Source of the DNA: Ornithinimicrobium ciconiae
GTDB lineage: Bacteria; Actinomycetota; Actinomycetes; Actinomycetales; Dermatophilaceae
Assembly: GCF_007197575.1 (NCBI RefSeq)
Contig: NZ_CP041616.1
Span: forward strand, 3,658,001 to 3,722,000
DNA length: 64,000 nt
Reading direction: 5' to 3'
Below the pieces are notes generated by a model that worked only from the letters and a program-made list of their open reading frames with translations, made no database searches and had not been told where the DNA came from. Made by a program: the position numbers and the translations under genes. How positions within the stretch are numbered: the stretch's first letter is position 1; each line of letters begins with the position of its first letter. Below are positions 43,021 through 51,233 of this stretch, piece by piece.

Positions 43021-44490
43021 TTAGACGCCGAGCAGGTCCCGGATCGGGTCGAGGGTGAAGTAGATCAGGAACATCCCCGCGATGATCCACATCAGCGGGT
43101 GCACCGCGGAGGACTTGCCGCGCACGACCTTCAGCAGGACGAAGGCCAGGAATCCTGCGCCGATGCCGGCGGTGATGGAGTAGGTGAACGGCATCAGCAC
43201 GATGGTCAGGAAGGCCGGGAAGGCAATCTCCATGTCCTTCCAGTCGATGCCGGCGACCTGCTGCATCATCAGGAAGCCGACCACGACCAGGGCCGGCGTG
43301 GCCGCCTCATAGGGAACGATGGTGACCAGCGGGGTCAGGAAGGTCGCGAGCAGGAACATGAACCCGGTGACAACGGACGCCAGGCCGGTGCGGGCCCCCT
43401 CCCCCACCCCGGCTGCCGACTCGATGTATGACGTGTTGCTGCTGACGCTCGCGGCACCACCTGCCGCGGCCGCAATGGAGTCGACGACCAGGATCCGGCG
43501 GGTGCTGGGCGGGTTGCCGTCCTCGTCGAGCAGGTCACCCTCGGCGCCGACCGCCACCATTGTGCCCATCGTGTCGAAGAAGTCGGCCAGCATCAGGCTG
43601 AAGACGAGCAGGACCACGGTGACGATGCCGATGCGCTCGAACGAGCCCAGCAGGCTGAACTGACCCAGCAGTCCGAAGTCGGGGACGTTGACGATCTCGC
43701 TGGGCAGCGCAGGCACGTTGAGGCCCCACCCGGTCGGGTTCACCAGCTCGCCCTCGGCGTTGGTCTGACCGCCGATGTCGAGCACGGACTCCAGGATCAC
43801 CGCCAGCACGGTGGCGCCGATGATGCCGTAGAGGATGGCGCCCTGGATCTTCTTGGCATAGAGCACGACGATCGTGACGAGGCCGAGGACGAAGACCAGG
43901 GTGGGCCACCCGGCCAGGTATCCGCCCACCCCGAGTTCGACCGGCGTGGGACCGCCGGGCTTGCGCACGATGCCGGCGTCGAAGAGTCCGATGATGGTGA
44001 TGAACAGGCCGATGCCGACACTGATGGCGATCTTGAGCTGGGCGGGGACGGCATAGAAGACCGCCTCACGGAACCCGGTGAGCACCAGGATCAGGATGAC
44101 CAGGCCCTCCAGGACGATCAGTCCCATCGCGTCCGCCCAGGTCATTCCGGGGAGAGTGGCGACGCCGAACGCCACGATGGCGTTGAGCCCCAGGCCGGCC
44201 GCCAGGCCCAACGGATAGTTGGCGACGACACCCATCAGGATCGTCATCAGCCCGGCGATCAGGGCTGTGGCCGCAGCGACCATGGCGACCTCACCGCCGG
44301 CCAGGTAGTTGCCGGTGCTGTCCGGAACGCTGGTCAGGATGAGCGGGTTGAGCACCACGATGTAGGCCATCGTGAAGAAGGTCGCGATCCCACCACGCAC
44401 CTCACGGCCGACAGTGGATCCTCGCTCCTGGAGCTGGAAGTAGCGGTGCAGCGGGTTCTCTCGGGACGCCTGTTCGGCGGTGGCAGACAT
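43021..44490 (-). CDS. NCS2 (AzgA-type) purine permease
   Basis: A 489-residue permease of the AzgA branch of the NCS2 family, which takes up adenine, guanine or hypoxanthine with protons. The start ENPLHRYFQLQERGSTVGRE and GGIATFFTMAYIVVLNPLIL are typical, followed by ANYPLGLAAGLGLNAIVAFG, VLIVLLVFSLMLADFFDTMG-like region and SSNTSYIESAAGVGEGARTG. About 13 membrane segments. The ATG at 44490 follows TAATGT by 7 nt, so the mRNA is probably leaderless. It shares an 18-bp region with the divergent DUF2530 gene. Confidence 0.93.
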   Translation of the reverse strand: MSATAEQASRENPLHRYFQLQERGSTVGREVRGGIATFFTMAYIVVLNPLILTSVPDSTGNYLAGGEVAMVAAATALIAGLMTILMGVVANYPLGLAAGLGLNAIVAFGVATLPGMTWADAMGLIVLEGLVILILVLTGFREAVFYAVPAQLKIAISVGIGLFITIIGLFDAGIVRKPGGPTPVELGVGGYLAGWPTLVFVLGLVTIVVLYAKKIQGAILYGIIGATVLAVILESVLDIGGQTNAEGELVNPTGWGLNVPALPSEIVNVPDFGLLGQFSLLGSFERIGIVTVVLLVFSLMLADFFDTMGTMVAVGAEGDLLDEDGNPPSTRRILVVDSIAAAAGGAASVSSNTSYIESAAGVGEGARTGLASVVTGFMFLLATFLTPLVTIVPYEAATPALVVVGFLMMQQVAGIDWKDMEIAFPAFLTIVLMPFTYSITAGIGAGFLAFVLLKVVRGKSSAVHPLMWIIAGMFLIYFTLDPIRDLLGV

Positions 44491-44508
44491 GGCGCATACA
44501 TTAGGCTC
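44491..44508. promoter_or_regulatory. 18-bp divergent gap with overlapping -10 boxes
   Basis: The only DNA between the divergent ATGs at 44490 and 44509. TACATT (44497-44502, plus) is 6 nt before one ATG; TAATGT (44503-44498, minus) is 7 nt before the other. Both -10 boxes lie in the same TACATTA, so polymerases on the two strands would exclude each other. Both -35 regions would fall inside coding sequence. Confidence 0.6.
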
Positions 44509-44802
44509 ATGTCGCACGAGGCGGAGACTCCGGGCTCGGCAAAGCCCTATCTGCCACCCCATCTGTCGGAGCAGAGTCCACTACCACCGATCGACCCACC
44601 GGTGGTGACGCTGCGCACAATCCGTCTGGTGCGGTGGGGCATCGCGCTGTGGGCTCTCGCCCTGGTGGTCCTGGCGTTCGTGCCGTCCCTGCGCGAGGGG
44701 GAACGCGACTGGTGGTTCTGGGTTCCGGTCGCCGGGATCGCGCTCGGCGCGATCGGACACTTCTATCTCGCCCGCGGCCGCGGCAACGCCGCCGACGCCT
44801 GA
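44509..44802 (+). CDS. DUF2530 membrane protein
   Basis: A 97-residue protein with two hydrophobic helices (~43-63 and ~70-90). The middle part PPIDPPVVTLRTIRLVRWGI and WWFWVPVAGIALGAIGHFYL are typical of DUF2530, an actinobacterial family of unknown function. ATG 44509 follows TACATT by 6 nt and has no Shine-Dalgarno, so the mRNA is probably leaderless. It is divergent from the purine permease and convergent with DUF3027. Confidence 0.87.
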   Translation: MSHEAETPGSAKPYLPPHLSEQSPLPPIDPPVVTLRTIRLVRWGIALWALALVVLAFVPSLREGERDWWFWVPVAGIALGAIGHFYLARGRGNAADA

Positions 44803-44853
44803 GGGGTGTCGGCCGGGGGCGCTGTCGACCCGCTCAGCATCGGACCAGTTCTG

Positions 44854-45597
44854 TCAGGACTCGACGATCTCCAGGACGTTGTCGTCCAGCACCGGCGGCT
44901 CGATGACCTCCGGGTCCGGCCGCTCGATGTCGACCTCGCTGTGCGCGCCGCAGCCGTGGTCGAGGCTGACGACGCCGCCATCACTCGGCGACCACTCGTT
45001 GGCGCACACTCCGAAGACCGACCGCAGCGCTCCGGCCATCGGCACGAAGTAACCGCACGTCGAGCAGGGTGAGGGGGCCTTGCGTGCCGTCTGAGCGGTG
45101 GGTCCGTGCTCGCCGTCATACCAGCGCTGGGCTGCGGCATCCCGCCCCTCGGCCGACAGCACACGCGGACGTCCCAGGCCAAGCTCGAAGAACCCGACCT
45201 GGTCGACGTCCTCCTCGCCCGTGGCCTCGAAACCTGCCACGAGCAGGGGGTCCTCGTCGATCTTGGGGGTGATGTCGCCGGGGCCGACATCGCCGGGGGC
45301 GAGGCGCTCGGCATACGGCACCCAGGGCGGGGACAGCAGTGCCTCCTCCCCCGCGACCAGGTGCGTCTCGCTCAGCAGCGGGGTGCGACCGCGTGGGGGC
45401 CTGGTGAAGGTGATCGCCCACCGCCAGCCGGGATAAGCCAGGGCGGTGCAGTCGAAGTAGTGGGTGCCCACCCGGTCCTCGTCCATGACGAAGCCGACGT
45501 GCTCACCCACCGTGCCCGGCTCCGCGATGGCCACGGCGGCCTCGCGCGCGAGGTCCTCAGCCGCGGCCAGGACCGCGTCCCGCTTGGGGGCTGCCAT
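44854..45597 (-). CDS. DUF3027 protein
   Basis: A 247-residue cytosolic protein of the actinobacterial DUF3027 family, function unknown. The N-terminal domain has VGEHVGFVMDEDRVGTHYFD and GWRWAITFTRPPRGRTP; the C-terminal part has a CSTCGYFVPMAGALRSVFGV segment that, with VCANE and HGCGAHSEV, could bind zinc through Cys residues. It begins two bases after the end of the upstream cold-shock gene, so the two are in one operon, an order kept in many relatives. Confidence 0.9.
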   Translation of the reverse strand: MAAPKRDAVLAAAEDLAREAAVAIAEPGTVGEHVGFVMDEDRVGTHYFDCTALAYPGWRWAITFTRPPRGRTPLLSETHLVAGEEALLSPPWVPYAERLAPGDVGPGDITPKIDEDPLLVAGFEATGEEDVDQVGFFELGLGRPRVLSAEGRDAAAQRWYDGEHGPTAQTARKAPSPCSTCGYFVPMAGALRSVFGVCANEWSPSDGGVVSLDHGCGAHSEVDIERPDPEVIEPPVLDDNVLEIVES

Positions 45598-45599
45598 GC

Positions 45600-46004
45600 T
45601 CAGACCCCGGCTTCGAACTGGTCCGCGACCGCGCGCAGGCTCTTGGCGAGCGCGCCGGACAGCCGCTTGTCGGGGTAGTGACCTCGGCGCAGGCTGTTGG
45701 AGGAGTCGTCGAGCACCTTGATCAGGTCCTCGATCACCACCGCCATCTCCTCGGCCGGCTTGCGGTCACGGATGGCCATGGACTTGCTGACCGAGGGCGC
45801 GGGCTCGAGGAGCCGGACGTGCAGCGCCTGGTCGCCGCGCCGGCCCTGGGCGATGTCAAACTCGACCCTGGCGCCCCGGGAGAGTGACTTGACGCCGGAG
45901 GGGAGGACGCTGGCATGGACATAGACGTCCTCACCCTCGTCGCTGGAGAGGAAGCCGAAGCCCTTCTCCTCGTCATAGAACCTGACCTTGCCCGTGGGCA
46001 CCAT
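45600..46004 (-). CDS. Cold-shock domain protein with long C-terminal extension
   Basis: A 134-residue protein. Residues 1-67 are a cold-shock domain: MVPTGKVRFYDEEKGFGFLS with RNP1-like GFGFL and the RNP2-like DVYVHASVL. The ~65-residue extension (EEMAVVIEDLIKVLDDSSNS, LSGALAKSLRAVADQFEAGV) is helical and shared by the actinobacterial neighbours of DUF3027. It should bind single-stranded RNA or DNA. ATG 46004 is chosen because the domain starts there; the longer frame runs into repeat DNA. Confidence 0.92.
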   Translation of the reverse strand: MVPTGKVRFYDEEKGFGFLSSDEGEDVYVHASVLPSGVKSLSRGARVEFDIAQGRRGDQALHVRLLEPAPSVSKSMAIRDRKPAEEMAVVIEDLIKVLDDSSNSLRRGHYPDKRLSGALAKSLRAVADQFEAGV

Positions 46005-46069
46005 GCACCTCTTCATCAAAACTGCGGGATCGTGGTCCCAGGTTATCGTCTCCTGGCCTCTTCTCCCCC

Positions 46070-46180
46070 ACCGAGCGCACGGGATTGCCCTTCCACCCTG
46101 ACCGAGCGCGCCTGGTTGCCCTTCCCGTGGCACCGAGCGCACGGCGTTGCCCTTCCACGCCCTGACCGAGCGCACCGGGC
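46070..46180. repeat. Tandem ~31-bp repeat, 3.5 units
   Basis: Units of 31, 31 and 33 bp plus a partial copy, each starting ACCGAGCGC and carrying TTGCCCTTCC about 15 bp later (starts 46070, 46101, 46132, 46165). They lie between the divergently read end of the DUF1801 gene and the 5' end of the cold-shock gene. The role is unknown. Confidence 0.85.
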
Positions 46181-46187
46181 GGCTGTG

Positions 46188-46616
46188 TCAGCTCGCGGCC
46201 TGTTTGACCAACGCGGTGATCCGCTTCTCCTCGGCCGTCGTGAGCTTGGTCAGTGCGAAGGCGGTTGGCCACATGTTGCCGTCGTCGAGGTTGGCCGGCT
46301 CGTTGAACCCCAACTCGGCATACCGAACGTCAAATTTGGAGGCCGCCTTGAAGAAGCAGATGACCTTCCCCTCGGCGTTCGCGTAGGCCGGCATGCCATA
46401 CCAGGTCCTGGCCGCCAGCCCCGGCGCTGCCTCCTTGATCAGGGCGTGCACGCGCTCGGCCATCGGCCGCTCGGCGTCGGACAGGGCAGCGATCGCGTCC
46501 AGCACCGCCTGCTCAGCCTCTTGGCCCTTCTTGGCCGCCTTGAGCTCGCGCGTGCGCTCTCGCAGTGCAGCCTTCTCCTGGGCGGACAGCTTGGTGCTGT
46601 CGTCGGTCTTGGTCAT
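46188..46616 (-). CDS. DUF1801 / YdhG-type protein
   Basis: A 142-residue protein. The N-terminal half is a charged helix (LSAQEKAALRERTRELKAAK); the C-terminal DUF1801 domain has ERVHALIKEAAPGLAARTWY, GMPAYANAEGKVICFFKAAS and KFDVRYAELGF. DUF1801 proteins resemble the iron-chaperone-like YdhG/frataxin-fold group, but biochemical roles are mostly unknown. AGGAGG lies 5-8 nt before ATG 46616, which fixes the start. The gene stands alone. Confidence 0.88.
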   Translation of the reverse strand: MTKTDDSTKLSAQEKAALRERTRELKAAKKGQEAEQAVLDAIAALSDAERPMAERVHALIKEAAPGLAARTWYGMPAYANAEGKVICFFKAASKFDVRYAELGFNEPANLDDGNMWPTAFALTKLTTAEEKRITALVKQAAS

Positions 46617-46737
46617 GGTGACCTCCTTGGTTGGTGTGCGACCAACGCTAGGGCCACGGCTCAGGGGATGCTTCTCGATTTCTGATCGGTGAAGAAGGGC
46701 AGCATGTGCACGGGAAATTCTCAATCTGTCGCGCAAG

Positions 46738-46777
46738 AGCGAGAAGAACCCGTGCAACTGCATGGGTTCTTCTCGCT
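46738..46777. terminator. Long hairpin, candidate terminator
   Basis: A perfect 14-bp stem, AGCGAGAAGAACCC / GGGTTCTTCTCGCT, with a 12-nt loop and followed by GCGGGGGC. It lies between the ABC exporter end (46864) and the DUF1801 start (46616), both on the minus strand, so it is well placed to end the exporter message. Confidence 0.75.
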
Positions 46778-46792
46778 GCGGGGGCGGGCTGC

Positions 46793-46871
46793 GCCGACCA
46801 GGGGCGATCAGGTCGGTGGGGCCGACCAGGGCGATCAGGTCGGGCGACGCCGATCAGGGGCGATCAGGCGG
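46793..46871. repeat. Tandem ~25-bp GATCAGG repeat, three units
   Basis: Three copies of GCCGACCAGGGGCGATCAGG-like units starting at 46793, 46821 and 46849. The last copy overlaps the stop codon of the ABC exporter gene, so unit-number changes could alter its tail or the spacing to the terminator. Confidence 0.75.
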
Positions 46872-48741
46872 CGAGCATCTCCTCAAGCAGTTCCTCGTCC
46901 GCCCGCTCGCTGGCCCGCACCAGGGCGGCATAGGCACCACCGGCGGCCATGAGCTCGTCGTGGGATCCCCGCTCGTGGATCTCGCCGCGCTCCAGGACCA
47001 CGATCTGATCGGCGTGACGCACCGTGGAGAGGCGGTGGGCGATCGTGATGACCGTGCGTCCGGCCCCCAACTCGTCGAGGGCTCGCTGCACGGCGAGTTC
47101 GGTGCGGGTGTCGAGGGCGCTGGTCGCCTCGTCCAGGATGAGCACGCGCGGGTTGCGCAGCAGGGTCCGGGCCAGGGCCAGGCGCTGCTGCTCGCCGCCG
47201 GAGAACCGGTGTCCGCGAGCGCCGACCATCGTGTCGTAGCCCTGCGGCAGCCCAACGATCACGTCGTGGATCTGCGCCGCACGGGCCGCGTCCTCGATCT
47301 GCACGTCGGTGGCCCCCGGGCGAGCGAAGCGCAGGTTCTCCCGCACCGTGTCGTGCAGCAGGTAGGTCTCCTGCGACACCACCCCGATCACGGCGGCGCG
47401 CTGCTCGGAGGTCAGGTCGCGCAGGTCGATCCCGTCGAGGGTGACTCGCCCGAAGGTGGGGTCATAGAGGCGGCTGACCAGCGCTGCGAGGGTGCTCTTG
47501 CCCGAGCCGGTGGGGCCGACGATGGCCACGTGGGACCCGGCGGGGACGGTCAGGTCCACCTCGTGCAGGGCGTCCCGGTCTCCATCTGTATGACGGAAGG
47601 TCACCTTGTCGAGGCAGACTCGCCCCTCGGCAGACGCCGGGTTGAAGGCTGCCGGCTGCTCGGGCTCGGGGACCTCGGCGGTCAGGTCGAGGTATTCGAA
47701 GATGCGGCTGAACAGGGCCATCGAGGCGGTGACCTGGACACCGATGCTCAGCAGTCCCATGACCGGGCGGAAGATGCCCGACTGCAGCGCGATGAAGGCG
47801 ACCAGGGTGCCGATCGTGATGCCCTCGGAGGTCACCGGCAGTCCGGCGATCAGATAGATGAGCGCGGGGATGATCGCAAAGACGATGCCCATCGTGGCGG
47901 TGCGCCACCGGCCGGCGATCTGGGCGGCGACCTCCAGCTCGAGAAGGTCGTCCGAGCTGGCGAAGAACCGCTGTGCCAGCGCGGGGCCGGCACCGAGCGT
48001 CTTGCTCAGGCGGGCGCCACTGACCGACAGGGACTCCTCGACCTGGCTGTGCAGGCCGGCGAGTGCCCTCTGGCGCTTGTCTGTGGCCTCGCGGCGGAGT
48101 CGGGCGACCGAGCGGCTGATGATGACGGCCGGGGGGATCACGATGAGGGAGAGCAGCGCGAGCTGCCAGCTGAGGGCGACCATGGCGATCAGCGTGCCGA
48201 TGACCGTGGCAATGTTGCCGGCCAGGCTGGTGGCGGTGGAGGTGACCACGCCCTGCAGTCCGGAGATGTCGTGGGTCAGCCGTGACTGCACCTCTCCCCC
48301 GCGGGTGCGGGTGAAGAAGGACAGCGACTGGCGCTGCAGGTTGGTGAAAACGTCGGTGCGCAGGCTGTGCATGATCTTCTGACCGACGGTGGTCGACATC
48401 CAGGTCTGCACGACACCCAGCACGGCGTTGACCGCGGCGACGCCCACCATGGCGAGCACGAGGATCAGCAGGAGCCGCACGTCCTGGTGCGGGATCGCGT
48501 CGTCCACGAGGGCCTTGGCCAGGAACGGGGTGGCCAGTCCGAGGGTGGAGCTGGTGACGATCATCGCCAGCACGGTCAGCAGCGTGAACCGGTGCGGGCG
48601 GAAGAGTGCGAGGACCCTCGCGGCACTCACCGGGTGAGCGGCCAGCTGGGCCTTGTCCTTGGGGTCACGGCGTACGCCGTCGAGTTGGCCGTGACGGCGG
48701 CGGCCGTTTTCGCGGGGTGCGGAGTCAAGAGTGGCATCCAT
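46864..48741 (-). CDS. ABC exporter, fused permease and ATPase
   Basis: A 625-residue type I ABC exporter half-transporter that works as a dimer in the membrane. Six helices span ~50-340, ending in the NBD with Walker A IVGPTGSGKSTLAAL, signature HRFSGGEQQRLALARTLLRN, Walker B VLILDEATSALD and the H-loop TIAHRLSTVRHADQ. The substrate is probably a drug or lipid. GGAGG lies upstream of the ATG. It is divergent from a MarR-type gene and shares an operator-like palindrome with it, so it is probably derepressed by that regulator's ligand. Confidence 0.93.
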   Translation of the reverse strand: MDATLDSAPRENGRRRHGQLDGVRRDPKDKAQLAAHPVSAARVLALFRPHRFTLLTVLAMIVTSSTLGLATPFLAKALVDDAIPHQDVRLLLILVLAMVGVAAVNAVLGVVQTWMSTTVGQKIMHSLRTDVFTNLQRQSLSFFTRTRGGEVQSRLTHDISGLQGVVTSTATSLAGNIATVIGTLIAMVALSWQLALLSLIVIPPAVIISRSVARLRREATDKRQRALAGLHSQVEESLSVSGARLSKTLGAGPALAQRFFASSDDLLELEVAAQIAGRWRTATMGIVFAIIPALIYLIAGLPVTSEGITIGTLVAFIALQSGIFRPVMGLLSIGVQVTASMALFSRIFEYLDLTAEVPEPEQPAAFNPASAEGRVCLDKVTFRHTDGDRDALHEVDLTVPAGSHVAIVGPTGSGKSTLAALVSRLYDPTFGRVTLDGIDLRDLTSEQRAAVIGVVSQETYLLHDTVRENLRFARPGATDVQIEDAARAAQIHDVIVGLPQGYDTMVGARGHRFSGGEQQRLALARTLLRNPRVLILDEATSALDTRTELAVQRALDELGAGRTVITIAHRLSTVRHADQIVVLERGEIHERGSHDELMAAGGAYAALVRASERADEELLEEMLAA

Positions 48742-48807
48742 GCAGCACCCCTCCTTTCATGTGGTGGCCGATCATCGGTGCCGGCCGGGTGTCTGTGTCG
48801 ATAGTGA

Positions 48808-48830
48808 GGTTACCACATTTTGTGCTTACC
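48808..48830. promoter_or_regulatory. Candidate MarR operator between ABC exporter and marR
   Basis: GGTTACCACA and TGTGCTTACC (8 of 10 symmetrical positions) flank TTT within a 23-bp imperfect palindrome in the only AT-rich part of the divergent region. Position and symmetry suggest control of both genes. Confidence 0.5.
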
Positions 48831-48916
48831 TTACAACTCTGTTAGGGTTGCTCCTGCGACGGTCCCCACGCAGCAAGACAGAGCGTTCGACGCGGACCCG
48901 CAGAAGGGATGCACTG

Positions 48917-49597
48917 ATGCATCGCCCCACACACTCAGACATCACGAACACCACCGACCCCTTCCACGACGGCCCTCGTGGGCGCCGCGGACACCGTCGT
49001 CACCGCGGCCCGGGCGGCCATGGCCGCAGGGGCGGACGCCCCGCCCCACGTCCGGTCGACCCCGAGGCCTCGGAGCTTGAGCTGATCCAGCACCTGGCGC
49101 GCCACCTGCGGCGCGGCTCCGCGGTGGAGACCGCCCCCTGGGGCCTGTCACCACACCAGGCTCGTGCGCTGGCGGTCATCTCCCGCGCCGCCGGACGCCG
49201 GCACCACCGTGGGTCGAACAGCGAGTCCCCTCAGGGTGAGACCTCCGACAGCCCGACCGCGACCAACGAGACTGCGGAGCCGACTCGGGACCTCCCCGCG
49301 GTCTACACCGGCCTGCGCCTCGGGGCGCTTGCCGAGTGGCTGCAGATCGCGCCGCGGTCGGCGACCGAGGTCGTCGACGGGTTGGAGGAGCTGGGCCTGG
49401 TGGCCCGCACCCCTGACCCGGAGGACCGCCGCGCCATCCTGGTCGGGCTGACCGACCAGGGCCGGCAGGTCGCCTCCGAGATCCGGGCCGCCCGCAAGGC
49501 CCAGACCGAGACACTCCTCGAGGAGCTCAGCACCGAGGACCGCGCCCAGCTGCGCGCCTCACTGCTGACACTGTTGGAGGCCGCCACCTCACGGTGA
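48917..49597 (+). CDS. MarR-family regulator with His/Gly/Arg-rich N-terminus
   Basis: A 226-residue regulator. Residues 1-55 are rich in His, Gly and Arg (HDGPRGRRGHRRHRGPGGHG), possibly metal- or nucleic-acid-binding. The winged-helix domain follows: LSPHQARALAVISRAAG, an inserted Ser/Thr/Glu loop (~100-130) inside the helix-turn-helix region, then LGALAEWLQIAPRSATEVVD, GLEELGLVARTPDPEDRRA and ILVGLTDQGRQV. Both the tail and the loop are longer than in typical 150-residue MarR proteins. It is divergent from the ABC exporter and probably represses it. A strong terminator follows. Confidence 0.9.
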   Translation: MHRPTHSDITNTTDPFHDGPRGRRGHRRHRGPGGHGRRGGRPAPRPVDPEASELELIQHLARHLRRGSAVETAPWGLSPHQARALAVISRAAGRRHHRGSNSESPQGETSDSPTATNETAEPTRDLPAVYTGLRLGALAEWLQIAPRSATEVVDGLEELGLVARTPDPEDRRAILVGLTDQGRQVASEIRAARKAQTETLLEELSTEDRAQLRASLLTLLEAATSR

Positions 49598-49615
49598 GCC
49601 ATCCGCCATCGACAC

Positions 49616-49651
49616 AGCGAGCCCCCGCACATCACTGTGCGGGGGCTCGCT
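49616..49651. terminator. Hairpin terminator after marR
   Basis: A perfect 16-bp stem, AGCGAGCCCCCGCACA / TGTGCGGGGGCTCGCT, with a 4-nt loop, 19 bp after the stop. It also faces the end of the convergent amt gene. Confidence 0.85.
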
Positions 49652-49734
49652 GCCGTGGTGGGCCTGCCCGGACAACCCGTCACTGTCCAGACCCTGGGAT
49701 CGGCCACCCGTGCGGGTGCCACGTTCTGGGTGCG

Positions 49735-51048
49735 TCAGACGCCGGCGCCCTCCCGCGCCGTGCCGTCCCCGGTGACCTCGTCCGCGGACACTCCGCGGTC
49801 GCCGTCGGCGGTCAGGCCGTCCAGCGGACCGAACTCATAGGCCAGCTCGGCGTGCTCGGACAGGTCGACCCCGCGCTCCTCGTCCTCGGCCGAGACCCGG
49901 AAGCCGACCGTCCTGGCGATCGCCAGGGCGATCACGAAGGTCAGGACGGCCGTGAAGGCCACCGTGAAGACCGCGGCCACGATCTGGGCCACGAGCTGGT
50001 CGAGCCCGCCGCCATACAGGAGGCCACCGCCGGCGCCCTCAACGGGCAGCGCCAGGAAGCCGATGCCCACGGTGCCGATCAGGCCGGCAACCAGGTGCAC
50101 GCCGACGACGTCGAGCGCGTCGTCATAGCCGAAGCGATACTTCAGTCCGATGGCGAGCGCTGCCCCGCAGCCGGCCACCAGGCCGAGGGCGAGCGAGCCC
50201 ACGGGGCTGACGGAGGCGCAGGCCGGGGTGATCGCGACCAGTCCGGCGACCACACCGGACGCGGCGCCCAGCGAGGTCGGGCGACCGTCCCGAATCCGCT
50301 CCACGAGCATCCAGCCGAGCATCGCTGCCGCGGGGGCCGCCAGGGTGTTGACCCAGATCAGGCCGGCCTCCTCGGCCGAGCCCGCGGCGCCACCGTTGAA
50401 GCCAAACCAGCCGAACCACAGCAACGCTGCGCCGATCATCACCAGCGGGACGTTGTGCGGGCGGTGGAAGCCGCGACCCCAGCCGGTGCGTCGCCCGAGC
50501 ACGTAGACGAGCACGAGGGCGGCCACGCCCGCGTTGATGTGGACCACGGTGCCACCGGCGAAGTCGATCGCCTCGCCGAACGTGCGGCCGATCGCACCCT
50601 CCGCGGAGAGCAGGCCCCCGCCCCAGACCATGTAGGCCAGCGGGCAGTAGACCAGCGTCACCCAGATGGGAACGAAGACGGTCCAGGCGCTGAACCGGGT
50701 GCGGTCGGCCACCGCACCGGAGATCAGGGCGACCGTGATGATCGCGAAGGTTGCGCCGAAACCGATGCCGATCAGGTCAGCGGTGCCGACGTGCTCGGAG
50801 AGCCCGAAGTCGGCGGTGGGGTCACCGACCAGTCCGCCGAGGATGCCCGGGGCCGAGGTCATGCCATAACCCCACAGCACCCACACCACCCCGACGAGCC
50901 CGATCGAAACGAAGCTCATCACCATCATGTTGAGGGCGGCCTTGGCCCGTGCCATGCCGCCATAGAAGAACGCCAGCCCGGGCGTCATCAGCAGCACGAG
51001 TGCCGCCGACACCATCACCCAGACGTCTGTCGCTGTCAGTTCCATCAT
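49735..51048 (-). CDS. amt: Ammonium transporter
   Basis: A 437-residue Amt/Rh-family channel with 11 membrane helices that imports ammonium. Marks are ALVLLMTPGLAFFYGGMARA, NMMVMSFVSIGLVGVVWVLW, FAGGTVVHINAGVAALVLVY (twin-His pore region starts here), HNVPLVMIGAALLWFGWFGF and DDALDVVGVHLVAGLIGTVG. A ~45-residue acidic cytoplasmic tail follows the last helix. ATG 51048 (or the adjacent 51045) follows GGAGG by 4-7 nt. A GlnR-like box upstream suggests nitrogen control. No glnK or glnD is in the window, unlike many relatives. Confidence 0.94.
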   Translation of the reverse strand: MMELTATDVWVMVSAALVLLMTPGLAFFYGGMARAKAALNMMVMSFVSIGLVGVVWVLWGYGMTSAPGILGGLVGDPTADFGLSEHVGTADLIGIGFGATFAIITVALISGAVADRTRFSAWTVFVPIWVTLVYCPLAYMVWGGGLLSAEGAIGRTFGEAIDFAGGTVVHINAGVAALVLVYVLGRRTGWGRGFHRPHNVPLVMIGAALLWFGWFGFNGGAAGSAEEAGLIWVNTLAAPAAAMLGWMLVERIRDGRPTSLGAASGVVAGLVAITPACASVSPVGSLALGLVAGCGAALAIGLKYRFGYDDALDVVGVHLVAGLIGTVGIGFLALPVEGAGGGLLYGGGLDQLVAQIVAAVFTVAFTAVLTFVIALAIARTVGFRVSAEDEERGVDLSEHAELAYEFGPLDGLTADGDRGVSADEVTGDGTAREGAGV

Positions 51049-51109
51049 CTGCCTCCAGCTGCCGGGACGCGCCAGGAGCCGCGTCATGCCGGGAGTCTGC
51101 GCCGGTGGT

Positions 51110-51147
51110 GTTTCGCGGTCGCGGCAGCAATGTTTCGGGCGTATGAC
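51110..51147 (-). promoter_or_regulatory. GlnR-like binding site upstream of amt
   Basis: Read on the minus strand: GTCAT, 6 nt, GAAAC, 6 nt, GCCGC, 6 nt, GAAAC. This is the actinobacterial GlnR layout (GTnAC-n6-GAAAC, twice, 22-bp period); the two GAAAC halves are perfect and the GTnAC halves are weak. It lies 62 bp before the amt start, as expected for activation under nitrogen limitation. Confidence 0.6.
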
Positions 51148-51233
51148 GGGGGTTACGTTCCCGTGAATTCTCGCGAGGCCACGCGCTGGGTGGGTCGGAT
51201 CTCGCCAGCCCACGTGCCCGGTGGGGCGACGGG

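Noticed and set aside
46070..46180. CRISPR array
   Set aside because: Only 3.5 direct units with no unique spacers and no cas genes; it is an ordinary tandem repeat.
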